Shown: piece after piece, positions 32,190-40,820 of the stretch
Position numbering within the stretch: the stretch's first letter is position 1
Layout of the letters: every line of letters starts with the position of its first letter
Assembly: GCA_035293805.1 (NCBI GenBank)
Contig: DATGMD010000004.1
Location: 1-64,000 of the forward strand
Source: JAJPHF01 sp035293805
Lineage (GTDB): Bacteria > Chloroflexota > UBA6077 > JAJPHF01
Direction of reading: 5' to 3'
Length of the DNA stretch: 64,000 nucleotides
Notes under the pieces: generated by a model
What the model saw: only the letters and a program-made list of their open reading frames with translations
Told to the model about the DNA's origin: nothing
The model's database searches: none
Translations under genes and position numbers: made by a program

Positions 32190-32324
32190 GCCGTCAGCTA
32201 TCAGCCGTCAGCTATCACCGAGTCTCGCCCGACCAGCGCCAGCCGTCGAACCGCACCCCGGCGGGTGCTCACGCCCCGGCAGAATCCAGCCACAGGCTGA
32301 CTGCTGATAACTGACAGCTGATCG
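32190..32324. repeat. Intergenic AGCTATCAGC-type repeat
   Basis: Left part has GTCAGCTATCAGCCGTCAGC, right part has CTGCTGATAACTGACAGCTG, imperfectly inverted. It ends at the stop codon of the second ATPase. A sister element lies at 33305-33390. Confidence 0.6.
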
Positions 32325-33299
32325 CTACGTCCCGTACATGATGCCCGCCAGCCGCTCGATGGCCGGCAGGCCCGTCACGTCGCGCTCCAGCTCGGGCACG
32401 CGCGCCAGCACCGCGGCGCCAAAATCGCGGTCGATCTCGGCCAGGTACCGCTGCTGCATCGTGATGCGATTCCGGAGATAGTCGGGCACGTTCTGCTGCG
32501 CTAGCTCGGGCGGCACCACTCGGTTCACGACGTAGCCCGAGATCGGCACGTCGAAGCGCGCGAACAGCTCCGCCGCCTTGCGCGTGTCGACGAGAATCAT
32601 CTCCTCGGGCACGAGGACGAAGAAGAACGCGGTCTTGCGGCGGTCGGTCAGGATCGCCGACGAGGCGCTGATGCGGCTGCGGATATACTGCAGCTCGTTC
32701 AGGATCTGGTCTTCCTCGACCACTTTCTGGCGCCGCATCTTCGAGGCGACCGCGTCGTACTCGCGCATCTCCTCGCGCAGCTTGGTGATCTTACCGATCC
32801 ACTCGTCGTAGACCTTCGCCATGCTGAGATAGTAGAGCGCGTGGCCGAGCGGCACCAGGTCGTAAATATAGTAGTCGTAGTCGCCCTGCACGACGATGTC
32901 GACCACGGCGTCGAAGATCGCGCTCTCCTCCATCGCTGGCTCGGCCGAGGCCGCGGCGATATAGTTCTCGATCTCCTCGGGCACCTGGTCGAAGCCGTAC
33001 ATGTCGAGGATCTTCTGGCGGATCTCGTCCTGGTACGCCTTGATGCGCTGATCCGCGTCGATCTCCTGGGCCCACAGGTTGTCCATGATCTGCACGGGGC
33101 CCTTGCCGAAGATGTCCTGCTCGAAGATGTCGGAGAGGCTGGCCTGGGGATCGACGGAAAAGACGAGTACCCGTTTGCCCTGCCGCGCGAGCCAGTAGGC
33201 CGTTGCCGCCGAGAAGGTCGTCTTGCCCAGCCCGCCCTTGCCGCCAAACATGATGTAGCGCCGCTCGGGCTGCTGCAGGAACACGTCTCGGAGAGTCAT
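32325..33299 (-). CDS. ArsA/Get3-like ATPase 2
   Basis: 324 aa. P-loop MFGGKGGLGKTTFSAATA and FSVDPQASLSDIF are intact. The DTAP switch of ATPase 1 is altered to DLVPLGHALYYL. Region FFFVLVPEEMILVDTRKAAE matches ATPase 1 but with low overall identity, so they are ancient paralogues. It is the middle gene of a three-gene operon that starts with the 33394 small protein. Each intergenic space in the operon holds the same type of dispersed repeat. Confidence 0.88.
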   Translation of the reverse strand: MTLRDVFLQQPERRYIMFGGKGGLGKTTFSAATAYWLARQGKRVLVFSVDPQASLSDIFEQDIFGKGPVQIMDNLWAQEIDADQRIKAYQDEIRQKILDMYGFDQVPEEIENYIAAASAEPAMEESAIFDAVVDIVVQGDYDYYIYDLVPLGHALYYLSMAKVYDEWIGKITKLREEMREYDAVASKMRRQKVVEEDQILNELQYIRSRISASSAILTDRRKTAFFFVLVPEEMILVDTRKAAELFARFDVPISGYVVNRVVPPELAQQNVPDYLRNRITMQQRYLAEIDRDFGAAVLARVPELERDVTGLPAIERLAGIMYGT

Positions 33300-33304
33300 G
33301 ACCG

Positions 33305-33390
33305 CTCCAGCTATTAGCTGTCAGCTATCAGCTTTCAGGAGTCGACGGTGGCCCGTCTGCTGATAGCTGACGGCTGACCGCTGACGGCTC
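33305..33390. repeat. Intergenic AGCTATCAGC-type inverted repeat
   Basis: AGCTATTAGCTGTCAGCTAT on the left and CTGATAGCTGACGGCTGACC on the right are inverted around about 20 central bases. Located between the small protein and ATPase 2. Confidence 0.6.
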
Positions 33391-33393
33391 GCC

Positions 33394-33669
33394 TCAGGCC
33401 ATTGCGTCAGTCAGGTCCTTCTCGCGGAGCATGCGCCGCTTCCAGGTGGCGATCTGCGGCACCACGTGCGGGAGCAGGCGCAGCGAGTAGTACGGCGGCA
33501 GGATCGGCACGCCCAGCAGGTCCCCCATCGTGATGAGGATGAACAAGTGCTCCATGCTGGCCCGCGTGCGGATCGCGTAGCGGGTCATGTCGTGCGACGC
33601 CATCCCGTAGAAGATCTCTTTGAAGTTGTCGACTAGGCCAAACAACCCCGTGCGCTTCTCATCCGGCAT
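33394..33669 (-). CDS. Small protein of the ArsA-like operon
   Basis: 91 aa. Short acidic-basic start PDEKRTGLFGLVDNFKE, then a hydrophobic middle, HLFILITMGDLLGVPILPPY, and a basic C-terminus. It could be peripheral or a membrane-hairpin protein. ATG 33669 follows GGAGG. It opens the operon with the two ATPases; a TATGCT -10 candidate lies about 50 bases upstream on this strand. Perhaps a client or adaptor of the ATPases; no family known to me. Confidence 0.7.
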   Translation of the reverse strand: MPDEKRTGLFGLVDNFKEIFYGMASHDMTRYAIRTRASMEHLFILITMGDLLGVPILPPYYSLRLLPHVVPQIATWKRRMLREKDLTDAMA

Positions 33670-33841
33670 CGCGCACCTCCTGCGTCGGCCGCGCGGGTGT
33701 GCCCGCTGGCCCTGAGCATAGCATACGCCGTGGCGGGGGCACGAGCGGGCAAATGGTCCCGTGGGCACGGGCGCCGGCCGCTGCCCGCCGGCCCGCCGAT
33801 GTGGCACACTAGCCGCACCGGCGCCCGGCTGGCAAGGGGGA

Positions 33842-34501
33842 ATGGTGGACCGACTCGACCAGATCGGTGGTATCCTGCTGTTCTTCGGGGCCGGGCTCTG
33901 GGTGGCCTGGCTGCTCGGCGGCACGCTGATCAATCGGCGGCGGGCCGCGGCGGTGAGCCGCTGGGCCTACGCCGAGGCGCGCCCCCTCGGCAAGAAGCTG
34001 TACGTGCGCTGGATCACGATGGCGGCGTTCGAGCTGACGGTGCCCGAGGCGCGCGCGCCGTTCCGGCAGCTCAGCTTCACCGGCTTTCTCCAGTCGCGCG
34101 AGATGCCGTTCGTGTGGCTTTGGAACCGCCTGCGACGGCGCGGCGACGTGCTAGTGGTACGCGCCGAGCTACGCCGACGCCCGCTGTGGGGGCTGGAGGT
34201 GTACCGCGCGCAGAGCCTCCTCGGGGGCGACGCCCGCCGCGCCGCCCTCGAGGCGGGCTGGACGCCTGCACCAGGCCCCGACGGCCTGTGGCGCGCGAAC
34301 GGTGGCGGGGCGGCCGCCGAGCTGAGCGAGCGGCTGGTCGGCGCGCTCGGCCCGTGGGCAGCACATCTGGACCGCCTCGCCGTGCGCCGCGAGACGCCCC
34401 AGCTCGTCCTCGCGCTCGGGCTGAGCGGGGTGCGCCCGGGCGCCGCGCCGCCGCTGGGCGCCTGCCTCACCCGCCTGGCCCAGCTCGCCAGCGCCGGCTA
34501 A
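33842..34501 (+). CDS. Membrane-anchored hypothetical protein, divergent from the ArsA operon
   Basis: 219 aa. One N-terminal transmembrane helix (QIGGILLFFGAGLWVAWLLG), then a cytoplasmic or extracytoplasmic domain with many Arg: WITMAAFELTVPEARAPFRQ, REMPFVWLWNRLRRRGDVLV. No catalytic motif. ATG 33842 follows AAGGGGGA. Transcribed away from the ATPase operon across a 172-base shared control region, so it may be part of the same process. Confidence 0.7.
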   Translation: MVDRLDQIGGILLFFGAGLWVAWLLGGTLINRRRAAAVSRWAYAEARPLGKKLYVRWITMAAFELTVPEARAPFRQLSFTGFLQSREMPFVWLWNRLRRRGDVLVVRAELRRRPLWGLEVYRAQSLLGGDARRAALEAGWTPAPGPDGLWRANGGGAAAELSERLVGALGPWAAHLDRLAVRRETPQLVLALGLSGVRPGAAPPLGACLTRLAQLASAG

Positions 34502-34542
34502 CGTCCCCCGTGCTGTCCGCGCACCCGTCGCGGTCCGCGCGT

Positions 34543-34572
34543 TTGGCGGGCGCGCGGGGCTTTACGTATATT
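34543..34572 (+). promoter_or_regulatory. Promoter of the large secreted protein gene
   Basis: TTGGCG (34543-34548), 18-base spacer, TATATT (34567-34572). About 72 bases before the ATG at 34644. Confidence 0.5.
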
Positions 34573-34643
34573 GTGGGGTTCTGAGGACGTCGTGGGGGCG
34601 CGGGACGATGACACGGAGCGTGGGGGCGCACCAGGAGCGGCGG

Positions 34644-36980
34644 ATGACGAGCGACGCGAGCGGGCGGTACGGCCGTGGGGAGCGGGGTGGAGCGCGATCG
34701 CGCGGCCGGCTGCGCCGCGCGGTCGGGGCCCTGCTGCTGCTGGCCGCGCTGCTGGCGCCGCTGCCCGGCCCCGGCGCCGCCGGCAGCACCGCGGCGCTGG
34801 CGCAGCCGGCCGCGCGCGGGGTCGCGGACGACGAGCCGCCGCCGTTCGGCGCGCCGTCGCGGTCGCTCGAGCAGGCCGACGCCTGTGCCGGCGCCGCCAG
34901 CTGCACCGAGCGCACCGAAACCGACAGCGCCACGGGCCAGCCCGCGGACGCGCTCCAGGTCGCCGGCGGGCCGGCCCAGACAACCGACCCGACGGGAGCC
35001 GCCAGCGCGTCGGACCAGGCGACGGCGTCGGCCGGCGCCGAGACGGCGAATGCGGCGGCCGCGCCCGCGCCGGCCGCGGCCCCGTCGAGCCAGCCGGCCA
35101 GCGCCCCGGGCGCGACGAATACGCTGCAGCAGTGCCCCGCCGGGCCGGCGCTGCTCGACACGCTCCGCACCCGCTGGGATGCCGGCACGCTGGTCCTGAG
35201 CGTGCAGCAGAGCGCGCTCGCGTCGCTCGCCCCCGGCCCAGACGCGCTAAGGGCGCTGACGGCCAGGCTGCGCGACGGCGAGCCCCCGCGGACCGACGAT
35301 GCGCTGGGCTGGCTGCTGACGCGGCGTGAGGCCCCACGCTACCCCGACAACCCCTTCGTCACGCTCACCCGCGACCAGAGCCACGGCGAGGCGGGCGACG
35401 CGAGCTACGAGGCGCTGTTGGCGGCGCGCGTCGCGGCGAGCGACGAGGCGCTGCAGCCGCCGGACGTGCTCCGCCTGGCGCTCGACGTGACGGGCGGCGA
35501 CTACCCGCTCGCCACGCTGGTCGCGCACAACCTGCTCAAGGAGCTAGCCTTCGCCAGCCGCGACGGCGCCGACGCGCTGGTCGGCTGGAGCGCCGGCGAC
35601 CGCGGCAGCGCCGACGCCGCGCGCGCCGCAAGCGACCCGCGCTATACCGTGCGGACCGCCGCCGAGGTGCCGGCGCTCGTCGGCAAGCTGGCCGCCCTTC
35701 GCCCCGCCGACGACCCGCGCGCCGACGACCGGCTGGGGCCCTGGTACCACCTGTTTGGGATGCTGTTCGTCGGCGCGCTCGTGGGCGGGCCGACGCCGTT
35801 CGGCCCCGAGGCCGATCTGCTCGCCGCCTGGTTCCAGCCCGACCCGGCCCCCGACGCGTACCAGGACCAGGTAACAGCCTGCGGCACGCGGCTCGCGGCC
35901 CTGGTGGCCGCGCTGGCGGCTCCGGCCGAGGCCGCCGCGCCCAGCGCCGCTGCCCCCGCCGCTCCGCCCAGCGCGCCGCCTGCCACCCGCGCGGCCGACC
36001 CCGCCGGCGCCCTCGCCGCGCCGTTCGCGGCGCCCGGCGCCGTCGCCGGGCCGACGAGCGGCGCGAGCGCGGCGCCGAGCCCGGCGGTCGGGCCGAGCAG
36101 CGCGGCCGCGCCCGCGGCCAATAGCCCTGCCGCGCCCGCGGCCAATACCGCGGCCGCCCCCGCGCCGCCGGCCGTGCTGAGCGCGCCGTTCGCCGCGCCC
36201 GTGATCGGTCCGCTCGCGGCCGCGCCGATCGCCTACTATCCGACGCCCTTCCCGGCGCAACCCGCGCCGGTGGTGCCGGCCCAGGCGCTGCCCCCCACGC
36301 CGGTCCCAGCCGCGGTGGTGTCGGCGCCGAGCATCACCGGCCTGGTCCGCAACGCGCAGAGCGGTCAGCCGCTCGCCGGGGCGACGGTGAGCGTGACCGG
36401 CACGGGCGCCGCGGCGACGACGGATGCCGGGGGCAATTACCAGCTCGCCGGCCTGACCCCCGGCGTCGTCCAGGTCAGCGTCACGGCCACCGGCTACATC
36501 GGCGACAGCGCGAGCGTCACTGTCCCGCCGACCGGTAGCGCCACGCAGAACTTCGCGCTGTCGCAGTCGCTGGCTGCCGGCCAGTTCCGCATCGTGCTCA
36601 CCTGGGGGAGCACGCCGCGCGACCTCGACGCGGTGCTCTACCTGCCGGGCGGCGGCGCCACCAACAAGGTCGACGCCTACACGCGGAGCGCGGCCGGCGC
36701 GTCGCTCGACACCGACGCCAGGAACGGCGCCGGGCCCGAGACGATCACGATCACCCAGGCGAGTCCGGGCCAGTACACTTATGCGGTCCACCAGTACAGC
36801 AACGACGGTACGCTGGCCGCCAGTGGCGCCCACGTCCAAGTCCTGCGTGGCAGCAGCACCCTGCAATCGTTTGATGTGCCCTCGGGTGTGGGGCGCTGGT
36901 GGACGGTGTTCACCTTCGACGGCACGTCGGGCACCATCACGCCCGTAAACACCATGAGCAGTCAGCCGCCCTCGCGCTAG
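34644..36980 (+). CDS. Secreted Ala/Pro-rich protein with carboxypeptidase-regulatory-like and YfaP-like domains
   Basis: About 778 aa. A basic leader and hydrophobic ALLLLAALLAPLPGP form the signal peptide. Residues about 50-170 and 420-560 are Ala/Pro/Ser-rich and probably extended. Between them is a helical domain of unknown type (LLTRREAPRYPDNPFVTLTR, YHLFGMLFVGALVGG). A beta-sandwich about 570-650, ITGLVRNAQSGQPLAGATVS then TTDAGGNYQLAGL, is a carboxypeptidase-regulatory-like fold. The C-terminal LTWGSTPRDLDAVLYLPGGG region matches YfaP/DUF2135. It may be a surface adhesin or cell-wall protein. ATG 34644 is preferred to 34608. A perfect 25-bp hairpin follows the stop. Confidence 0.8.
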   Translation: MTSDASGRYGRGERGGARSRGRLRRAVGALLLLAALLAPLPGPGAAGSTAALAQPAARGVADDEPPPFGAPSRSLEQADACAGAASCTERTETDSATGQPADALQVAGGPAQTTDPTGAASASDQATASAGAETANAAAAPAPAAAPSSQPASAPGATNTLQQCPAGPALLDTLRTRWDAGTLVLSVQQSALASLAPGPDALRALTARLRDGEPPRTDDALGWLLTRREAPRYPDNPFVTLTRDQSHGEAGDASYEALLAARVAASDEALQPPDVLRLALDVTGGDYPLATLVAHNLLKELAFASRDGADALVGWSAGDRGSADAARAASDPRYTVRTAAEVPALVGKLAALRPADDPRADDRLGPWYHLFGMLFVGALVGGPTPFGPEADLLAAWFQPDPAPDAYQDQVTACGTRLAALVAALAAPAEAAAPSAAAPAAPPSAPPATRAADPAGALAAPFAAPGAVAGPTSGASAAPSPAVGPSSAAAPAANSPAAPAANTAAAPAPPAVLSAPFAAPVIGPLAAAPIAYYPTPFPAQPAPVVPAQALPPTPVPAAVVSAPSITGLVRNAQSGQPLAGATVSVTGTGAAATTDAGGNYQLAGLTPGVVQVSVTATGYIGDSASVTVPPTGSATQNFALSQSLAAGQFRIVLTWGSTPRDLDAVLYLPGGGATNKVDAYTRSAAGASLDTDARNGAGPETITITQASPGQYTYAVHQYSNDGTLAASGAHVQVLRGSSTLQSFDVPSGVGRWWTVFTFDGTSGTITPVNTMSSQPPSR

Positions 36981-36989
36981 CACCTCGTC

Positions 36990-37041
36990 ACGGTCAACTT
37001 GTTCGGTGTTGGCAACTGCCAACACCGAACAAGTTGACCGT
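36990..37041 (+). terminator. Perfect 25-bp inverted repeat after the stop codon
   Basis: Arms 36990-37014 and 37017-37041 are exactly complementary with a two-base loop (AC). The arm contains CTTGTTCGGTGTTGGCA. Its GC is about half, very low here. Lacks a T-tract; may be a terminator or a transcript-stabilising hairpin. Confidence 0.6.
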
Positions 37042-37157
37042 AGACAAGCCGCTAGCGCGCCGCGTCGGGCCGCCAGACGGCGCCCGCGCCCCGGGCTATC
37101 ATGCCGCGATGCGCCAGCCGAGCCGGGCCGGCGCCGCGGACGCGCGGAGAGAGCAGC

Positions 37158-38024
37158 ATGAGCCCCGACACCAGTGCCCTGCGCGGCATCGACGTGCATA
37201 CCCACATCCCCCGCCCGCCGGACATGGCGCCCAGCCCGCGCGCCGCGCAGATGGCGCAGTACTTCCGCAGCCCCGTCATGGGCATGACCGTCGAGCAGAT
37301 GGTCGAGCTGTACCGTCGGCTGCGCCTGATGGCGGTCGTCTTCGACATCGACAACACGACGACCGAGAACAGCCGGGGGGTGGGCAACGACTACGTCGCC
37401 GCGGTCATGCGCCGCTTCCCCGACGTGCTCATCGGCTGGGCGACCGTCGATCCCTGGCTGGGCCGCGCGGCCGTGCGGGAGCTAGAGCGGGCGGTGACGG
37501 AGCTGGGACTGCGCGGGCTGAAGCTTCACCCGATCACCCAGGCCTTCTTCCCCGACGACCGGCGCTTCTACCCGCTGTGGGCGAAGGCCGAGGAGCTGGG
37601 CATCCCCGTCATCTTCCACACCGGCCACACCGGCGTGGGCGCGGGCGCGCCCGGCGGCACGGGGCTGCGCCTGAAATATGCCCACCCGATGCATCTCGAC
37701 GACGTGGCGGCCGACTTCCCGAACCTGACGATCATCGGCGCCCACCCGTCCTGGCCCTGGCAGGACGACATGCTGTCGGTAGCCCTGCACAAGGCCAACG
37801 TCTACTTCGACCTGTCCGGCTGGTCGCCCAAATACTTCTCGCCGTCGCTCATCCAGTACGCGAACACGCTGCTCCAGAACAAGGTGCTCTTCGGCTCCGA
37901 CTTCCCGGTCATCAGCCCCGAGCGCTGGCTGGCCGACTTCGCGGCCGCCCCCTTCCGCGACGAGGTGCGCCCCAAGATCCTGCTGGAGAACGCGCGCCGC
38001 GTCCTCGGCCTCGCCGCCAGCTAG
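37158..38024 (+). CDS. Amidohydrolase family 2 protein (TIM-barrel metal hydrolase/decarboxylase)
   Basis: 288 aa. HxH at GIDVHTHIPRPP; GLKLHPITQAFFPDD; IPVIFHTGHTGVG with a metal His; LTIIGAHPSWPW; and FGSDFPVISPERW with the conserved Asp. This fits the ACMSD-like family that decarboxylates or hydrolyses aromatic and cyclic acids. ATG 37158 follows GGAGAGAGC. It is only weakly similar to the other two amidohydrolases of the window. A TATCAT -10-like element is at 37097-37102. Confidence 0.85.
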   Translation: MSPDTSALRGIDVHTHIPRPPDMAPSPRAAQMAQYFRSPVMGMTVEQMVELYRRLRLMAVVFDIDNTTTENSRGVGNDYVAAVMRRFPDVLIGWATVDPWLGRAAVRELERAVTELGLRGLKLHPITQAFFPDDRRFYPLWAKAEELGIPVIFHTGHTGVGAGAPGGTGLRLKYAHPMHLDDVAADFPNLTIIGAHPSWPWQDDMLSVALHKANVYFDLSGWSPKYFSPSLIQYANTLLQNKVLFGSDFPVISPERWLADFAAAPFRDEVRPKILLENARRVLGLAAS

Positions 38025-38037
38025 CCTCGCCGGCAGT

Positions 38038-39429
38038 CTACGGCTGGTAGCGGCGCTGGGAGAGGAAAGTGACCAGCGCCGTGAGCTGGTCGGTGGTGAC
38101 GTTGCCCCCGTAGGCCGGCATGTTGTTGCCGCCGTTGATGATCCGCAGCGTGAGTTGATCGGGGCTCAGTCGGTCGCCCACGTAGGTCAGGTCGGGGCCG
38201 CGCCGGCCGCCCGTGCCGGCGATACGGTGGCAGTCGATACAGCCCTTGTCCACGAACGTCTGCGCGCCCCGCGCTGCATCGCCGCTGAGCGAGTGCGTCA
38301 CGTCGGCCGGCAGCGCCTGCGCCTGCGTGTCTGGCGACCAGGGCGCCGCGTAGCCCGCCACGATCAGCACCCCAATCGTGAACACCACTAGCGCCACGCC
38401 GCCCACCGCCCATGGGCGCCGGCTCGGCGCGCGCTCGCCCGTGGCTCCCAGGAACGGCACCAGGAACAATACTACGCCGAGCAGCACCGGGAACCCGAGA
38501 ATGATCAGGCTCTCCAGCGACGGCGGCGACAGCGCCAGCAGCGCGAACAGCCACAGGAAGTACCAATCGGGGTGCGGGTCGGCCTGGATGATCGTCGGGT
38601 CGGCCGGGCGGCCGAGCGCTGGGGCGCCGATGACGATCGCCAGCACCACCACGCACGCGCCAACCGCGAGCGCGAACACCACGTCCTTCCAGGCGGCGTC
38701 AGGCCAGAACGGCTCGCCGTGCTTCAGCAGCTCGTGGTAGCGCTGGCGGTAGGTGGCGGGATCGACGACCACGCCCGGCCGTGGCGGCTCCGAGATGCCG
38801 TGCCGCACGACCAGATAGAGGTGGACGCCGATCAGCGCGAAAATCAGCGCCGGCAGCAGGAAGACGTGCGTGGCGAAGAAGCGAGTCAGCGTCGCGCCGC
38901 CGATGGTCTGCCCCGCCACGGCGAGCTGCACCAGCCAGTGGCCCACGAGCGGCACGCGCTCGACCATGCTGGCCAGGACGGCTACTGTCCAATAGCCGTC
39001 CTGGTCCCAGCGCAGGAGCTGGCCCGTGAACGCCATCGCCAGCGTCAGGCCGAGCAGCAGCACGCCCGTCAGCCAGTTGAACTGGCGCGGCCACTTGTGG
39101 GCGCCGAACAGGAACACCTGGATGGCGTGGATGCCGATCAGGATCACCATCGCCGACGAGCCGAAATAGTGGATGCCGCGGATCATGTTGCCCAGCACGG
39201 CCCGCTGGCTGATGAACTGGATGGTGTCGTAGGCGCTGTTGGGCGCGGGCACGTAGGTGAAGGCCAGCGCCACGCCGGTGATCACCTGCACCAGGAACGC
39301 GACCAGGGTGGCGCTGCCGAAGACGTACCACCAGTTCACCCCGCGCGGGACGGGGTGCTGGATGATGGGCAGGATCGTCTCCGTGAAGCCGAGCTGCTCG
39401 TCGGCCCACCGCCAGACCCGCTTCCACAT
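38038..39429 (-). CDS. qcrB: Cytochrome b fused to cytochrome c (bc-type complex)
   Basis: 463 aa. Quinol-oxidising cytochrome b. Two pairs of heme-b His lie in GIHYFGSSAMVILIGIHA and FATHVFLLPALIFALIGVH. The Qo motif is PDWY (HPDWYFLW). A C-terminal domain about 385-463 binds heme c through CIDCH, with Met probably in NMPAYGG. Such b-c fusions occur in Chloroflexota and some Actinobacteria. Last gene of the coxB-to-cyt bc operon, with Rieske upstream. ATG 39429 after AGGAAGC. Confidence 0.92.
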   Translation of the reverse strand: MWKRVWRWADEQLGFTETILPIIQHPVPRGVNWWYVFGSATLVAFLVQVITGVALAFTYVPAPNSAYDTIQFISQRAVLGNMIRGIHYFGSSAMVILIGIHAIQVFLFGAHKWPRQFNWLTGVLLLGLTLAMAFTGQLLRWDQDGYWTVAVLASMVERVPLVGHWLVQLAVAGQTIGGATLTRFFATHVFLLPALIFALIGVHLYLVVRHGISEPPRPGVVVDPATYRQRYHELLKHGEPFWPDAAWKDVVFALAVGACVVVLAIVIGAPALGRPADPTIIQADPHPDWYFLWLFALLALSPPSLESLIILGFPVLLGVVLFLVPFLGATGERAPSRRPWAVGGVALVVFTIGVLIVAGYAAPWSPDTQAQALPADVTHSLSGDAARGAQTFVDKGCIDCHRIAGTGGRRGPDLTYVGDRLSPDQLTLRIINGGNNMPAYGGNVTTDQLTALVTFLSQRRYQP

Positions 39430-39479
39430 GCTTCCTGCCTCGCCTGCGGTGTCCCCCACCCCTTCCTACTTCCTTCCCG

Positions 39480-39974
39480 CTAGCCCGTGATCTGCAGGAA
39501 GAGCGGGCTCTGCACCTGCAGCTTCCCCTCCTGTACGCGCGCCGGGTAGTGAATCAGCGGTCGCGGCGGCGGGCCGCCGGCCACCGTGCCGTCGCTATAG
39601 TACACGCCGCCGTGGCAGGGACAGAGAAACAGGTTCGCGTCGGGCTTCCAGTCCACGGGGCAGCCCAGGTGCGTGCAGTTGACGGAGAAGACCGTGAACT
39701 CCTGCGCGCCGGTCCGCCGCACCCAGGCCGCCGTCTGCGCCGTCTGCCCGGCCCACGGCAGCGGCGACGGGTCGGCGACCGCGCGCAGCACCGTGCGACC
39801 CTGCGGGAAGCTGTCCACCGGGCCCACGTCGACCCACTCCCGACCCTCCGGATTCAGCAGCGGGTTGAGCAGGTAGGCGATCACGGGCACGCCGAGCACC
39901 AGCCCGGCCAGGCCGCTGAGCCCCAGGCTCACGTTGTTCAGAAAGCGTCGGCGCGTGATCTCGTCATTGGTCAC
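39480..39974 (-). CDS. qcrA: Rieske iron-sulfur protein
   Basis: 164 aa. Twin-arginine signal TRRRFLNN with hydrophobic SGLAGLVLGVPVIAYLL holds it in the membrane. The 2Fe-2S ligands are CTHLGC and CPCHGG. GTG 39974 overlaps the previous gene by 11 bases. It carries electrons from quinol to the fused heme c. Confidence 0.93.
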   Translation of the reverse strand: MTNDEITRRRFLNNVSLGLSGLAGLVLGVPVIAYLLNPLLNPEGREWVDVGPVDSFPQGRTVLRAVADPSPLPWAGQTAQTAAWVRRTGAQEFTVFSVNCTHLGCPVDWKPDANLFLCPCHGGVYYSDGTVAGGPPPRPLIHYPARVQEGKLQVQSPLFLQITG

Positions 39975-40254
39975 GGAGTAGCTCCCCCAGCCAGCCCGCC
40001 AGGGCCAGCGCGAACACGACCACGCCCGCGACCGTGAAGGCGAGCGTGGTCACCAGGCCGAGCGCGATGAGCGTGATGCCGGCCGCCAGCGCGCAGGGCC
40101 ATACCGTTGGCGCGGGCAGGTGCGCCGCGCCGGGCGCGGGGTGCAGCTCCCCGGCAGGAGCCTGCCCCGGCGTGCCCGGGGCAGAAGCGCCCGGGCGGCC
40201 GCTGGCAGCCGGACGCTCGTTCTGACGGGGCGGCTTGCGCGAGCGCGGGCTCAT
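39964..40254 (-). CDS. Small membrane subunit of the oxidase cluster (CoxD/CtaF-like)
   Basis: 96 aa. Basic, Pro-rich N-terminus then two membrane segments (WPCALAAGITLIALGLVTTL and AFTVAGVVVFALALAGWLG). Position between cox III and Rieske suits subunit IV. ATG 40254 overlaps the cox III stop as ATGA. Confidence 0.7.
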   Translation of the reverse strand: MSPRSRKPPRQNERPAASGRPGASAPGTPGQAPAGELHPAPGAAHLPAPTVWPCALAAGITLIALGLVTTLAFTVAGVVVFALALAGWLGELLRDQ

Positions 40255-40820
40255 AGCAACGTCCACAAGTAGATGACGCTAAACACCACGACCCATACGC
40301 CATCCACGAAGTGCCAGTACAGCGCGACCGCCTCGAAGCCGCCGTGCCCGCGCGCCGTGAGCCGCCCCTTGACGCCCACCCCGGCGGCAATCAGCAGCGC
40401 CACCAGCCCGACCAGCACGTGCAGCCCGTGGAAGCCCGTCAGCGTGTAGAACGTCGTGCCGAACAGGTTGCGCGCGGGCGTCACGTTCTCGGCGACCAGG
40501 TGCCGGTACTCGTTGCCCTGGCCGAGCAAGAACGCCGCACCCAGCGCGATCGTCGCGAACAGCCAGAGCAGCGCGCCGCGGCGATCGTCGCGGCCCAGCC
40601 GCGCGCCCGCCCGCGTGATGGTGAAGCTGCTGGCGAGCAGCAGCACGGTGATGACCGCGGCGTACGGCACGTCGAGGACCTCGCGCGGGCTCGGGCCGCT
40701 CGTCGCGCGGCCGTGATAGACGACGTAGACGATGATCAAGGCGATGAAGAAGACGGCCTCCGACGTGATGAAGATGCCCACGCCCACCAGGTTCGTGTCC
40801 GCGCGCCGCCAATCAGGCAT
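40251..40820 (-). CDS. ctaE: Cytochrome c oxidase subunit III
   Basis: 189 aa with five transmembrane helices. Motifs NLVGVGIFITSEAVFFIALI, GTTFYTLTGFHGLHVLVGL and ALYWHFVDGVWVVVFSVIYL are typical. Overlaps cox I by eight bases. Stabilises the oxidase core. Confidence 0.92.
   Translation of the reverse strand: MPDWRRADTNLVGVGIFITSEAVFFIALIIVYVVYHGRATSGPSPREVLDVPYAAVITVLLLASSFTITRAGARLGRDDRRGALLWLFATIALGAAFLLGQGNEYRHLVAENVTPARNLFGTTFYTLTGFHGLHVLVGLVALLIAAGVGVKGRLTARGHGGFEAVALYWHFVDGVWVVVFSVIYLWTLL

Noticed and set aside
34571..35329. Alternative Arg/Ala-rich proteins over the large secreted gene
   Set aside because: Frames of low complexity; the secreted protein frame has a signal peptide and domains.
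37001..37035. tRNA-like or riboswitch structure
   Set aside because: A single exact hairpin with a two-base loop; no cloverleaf or aptamer core.
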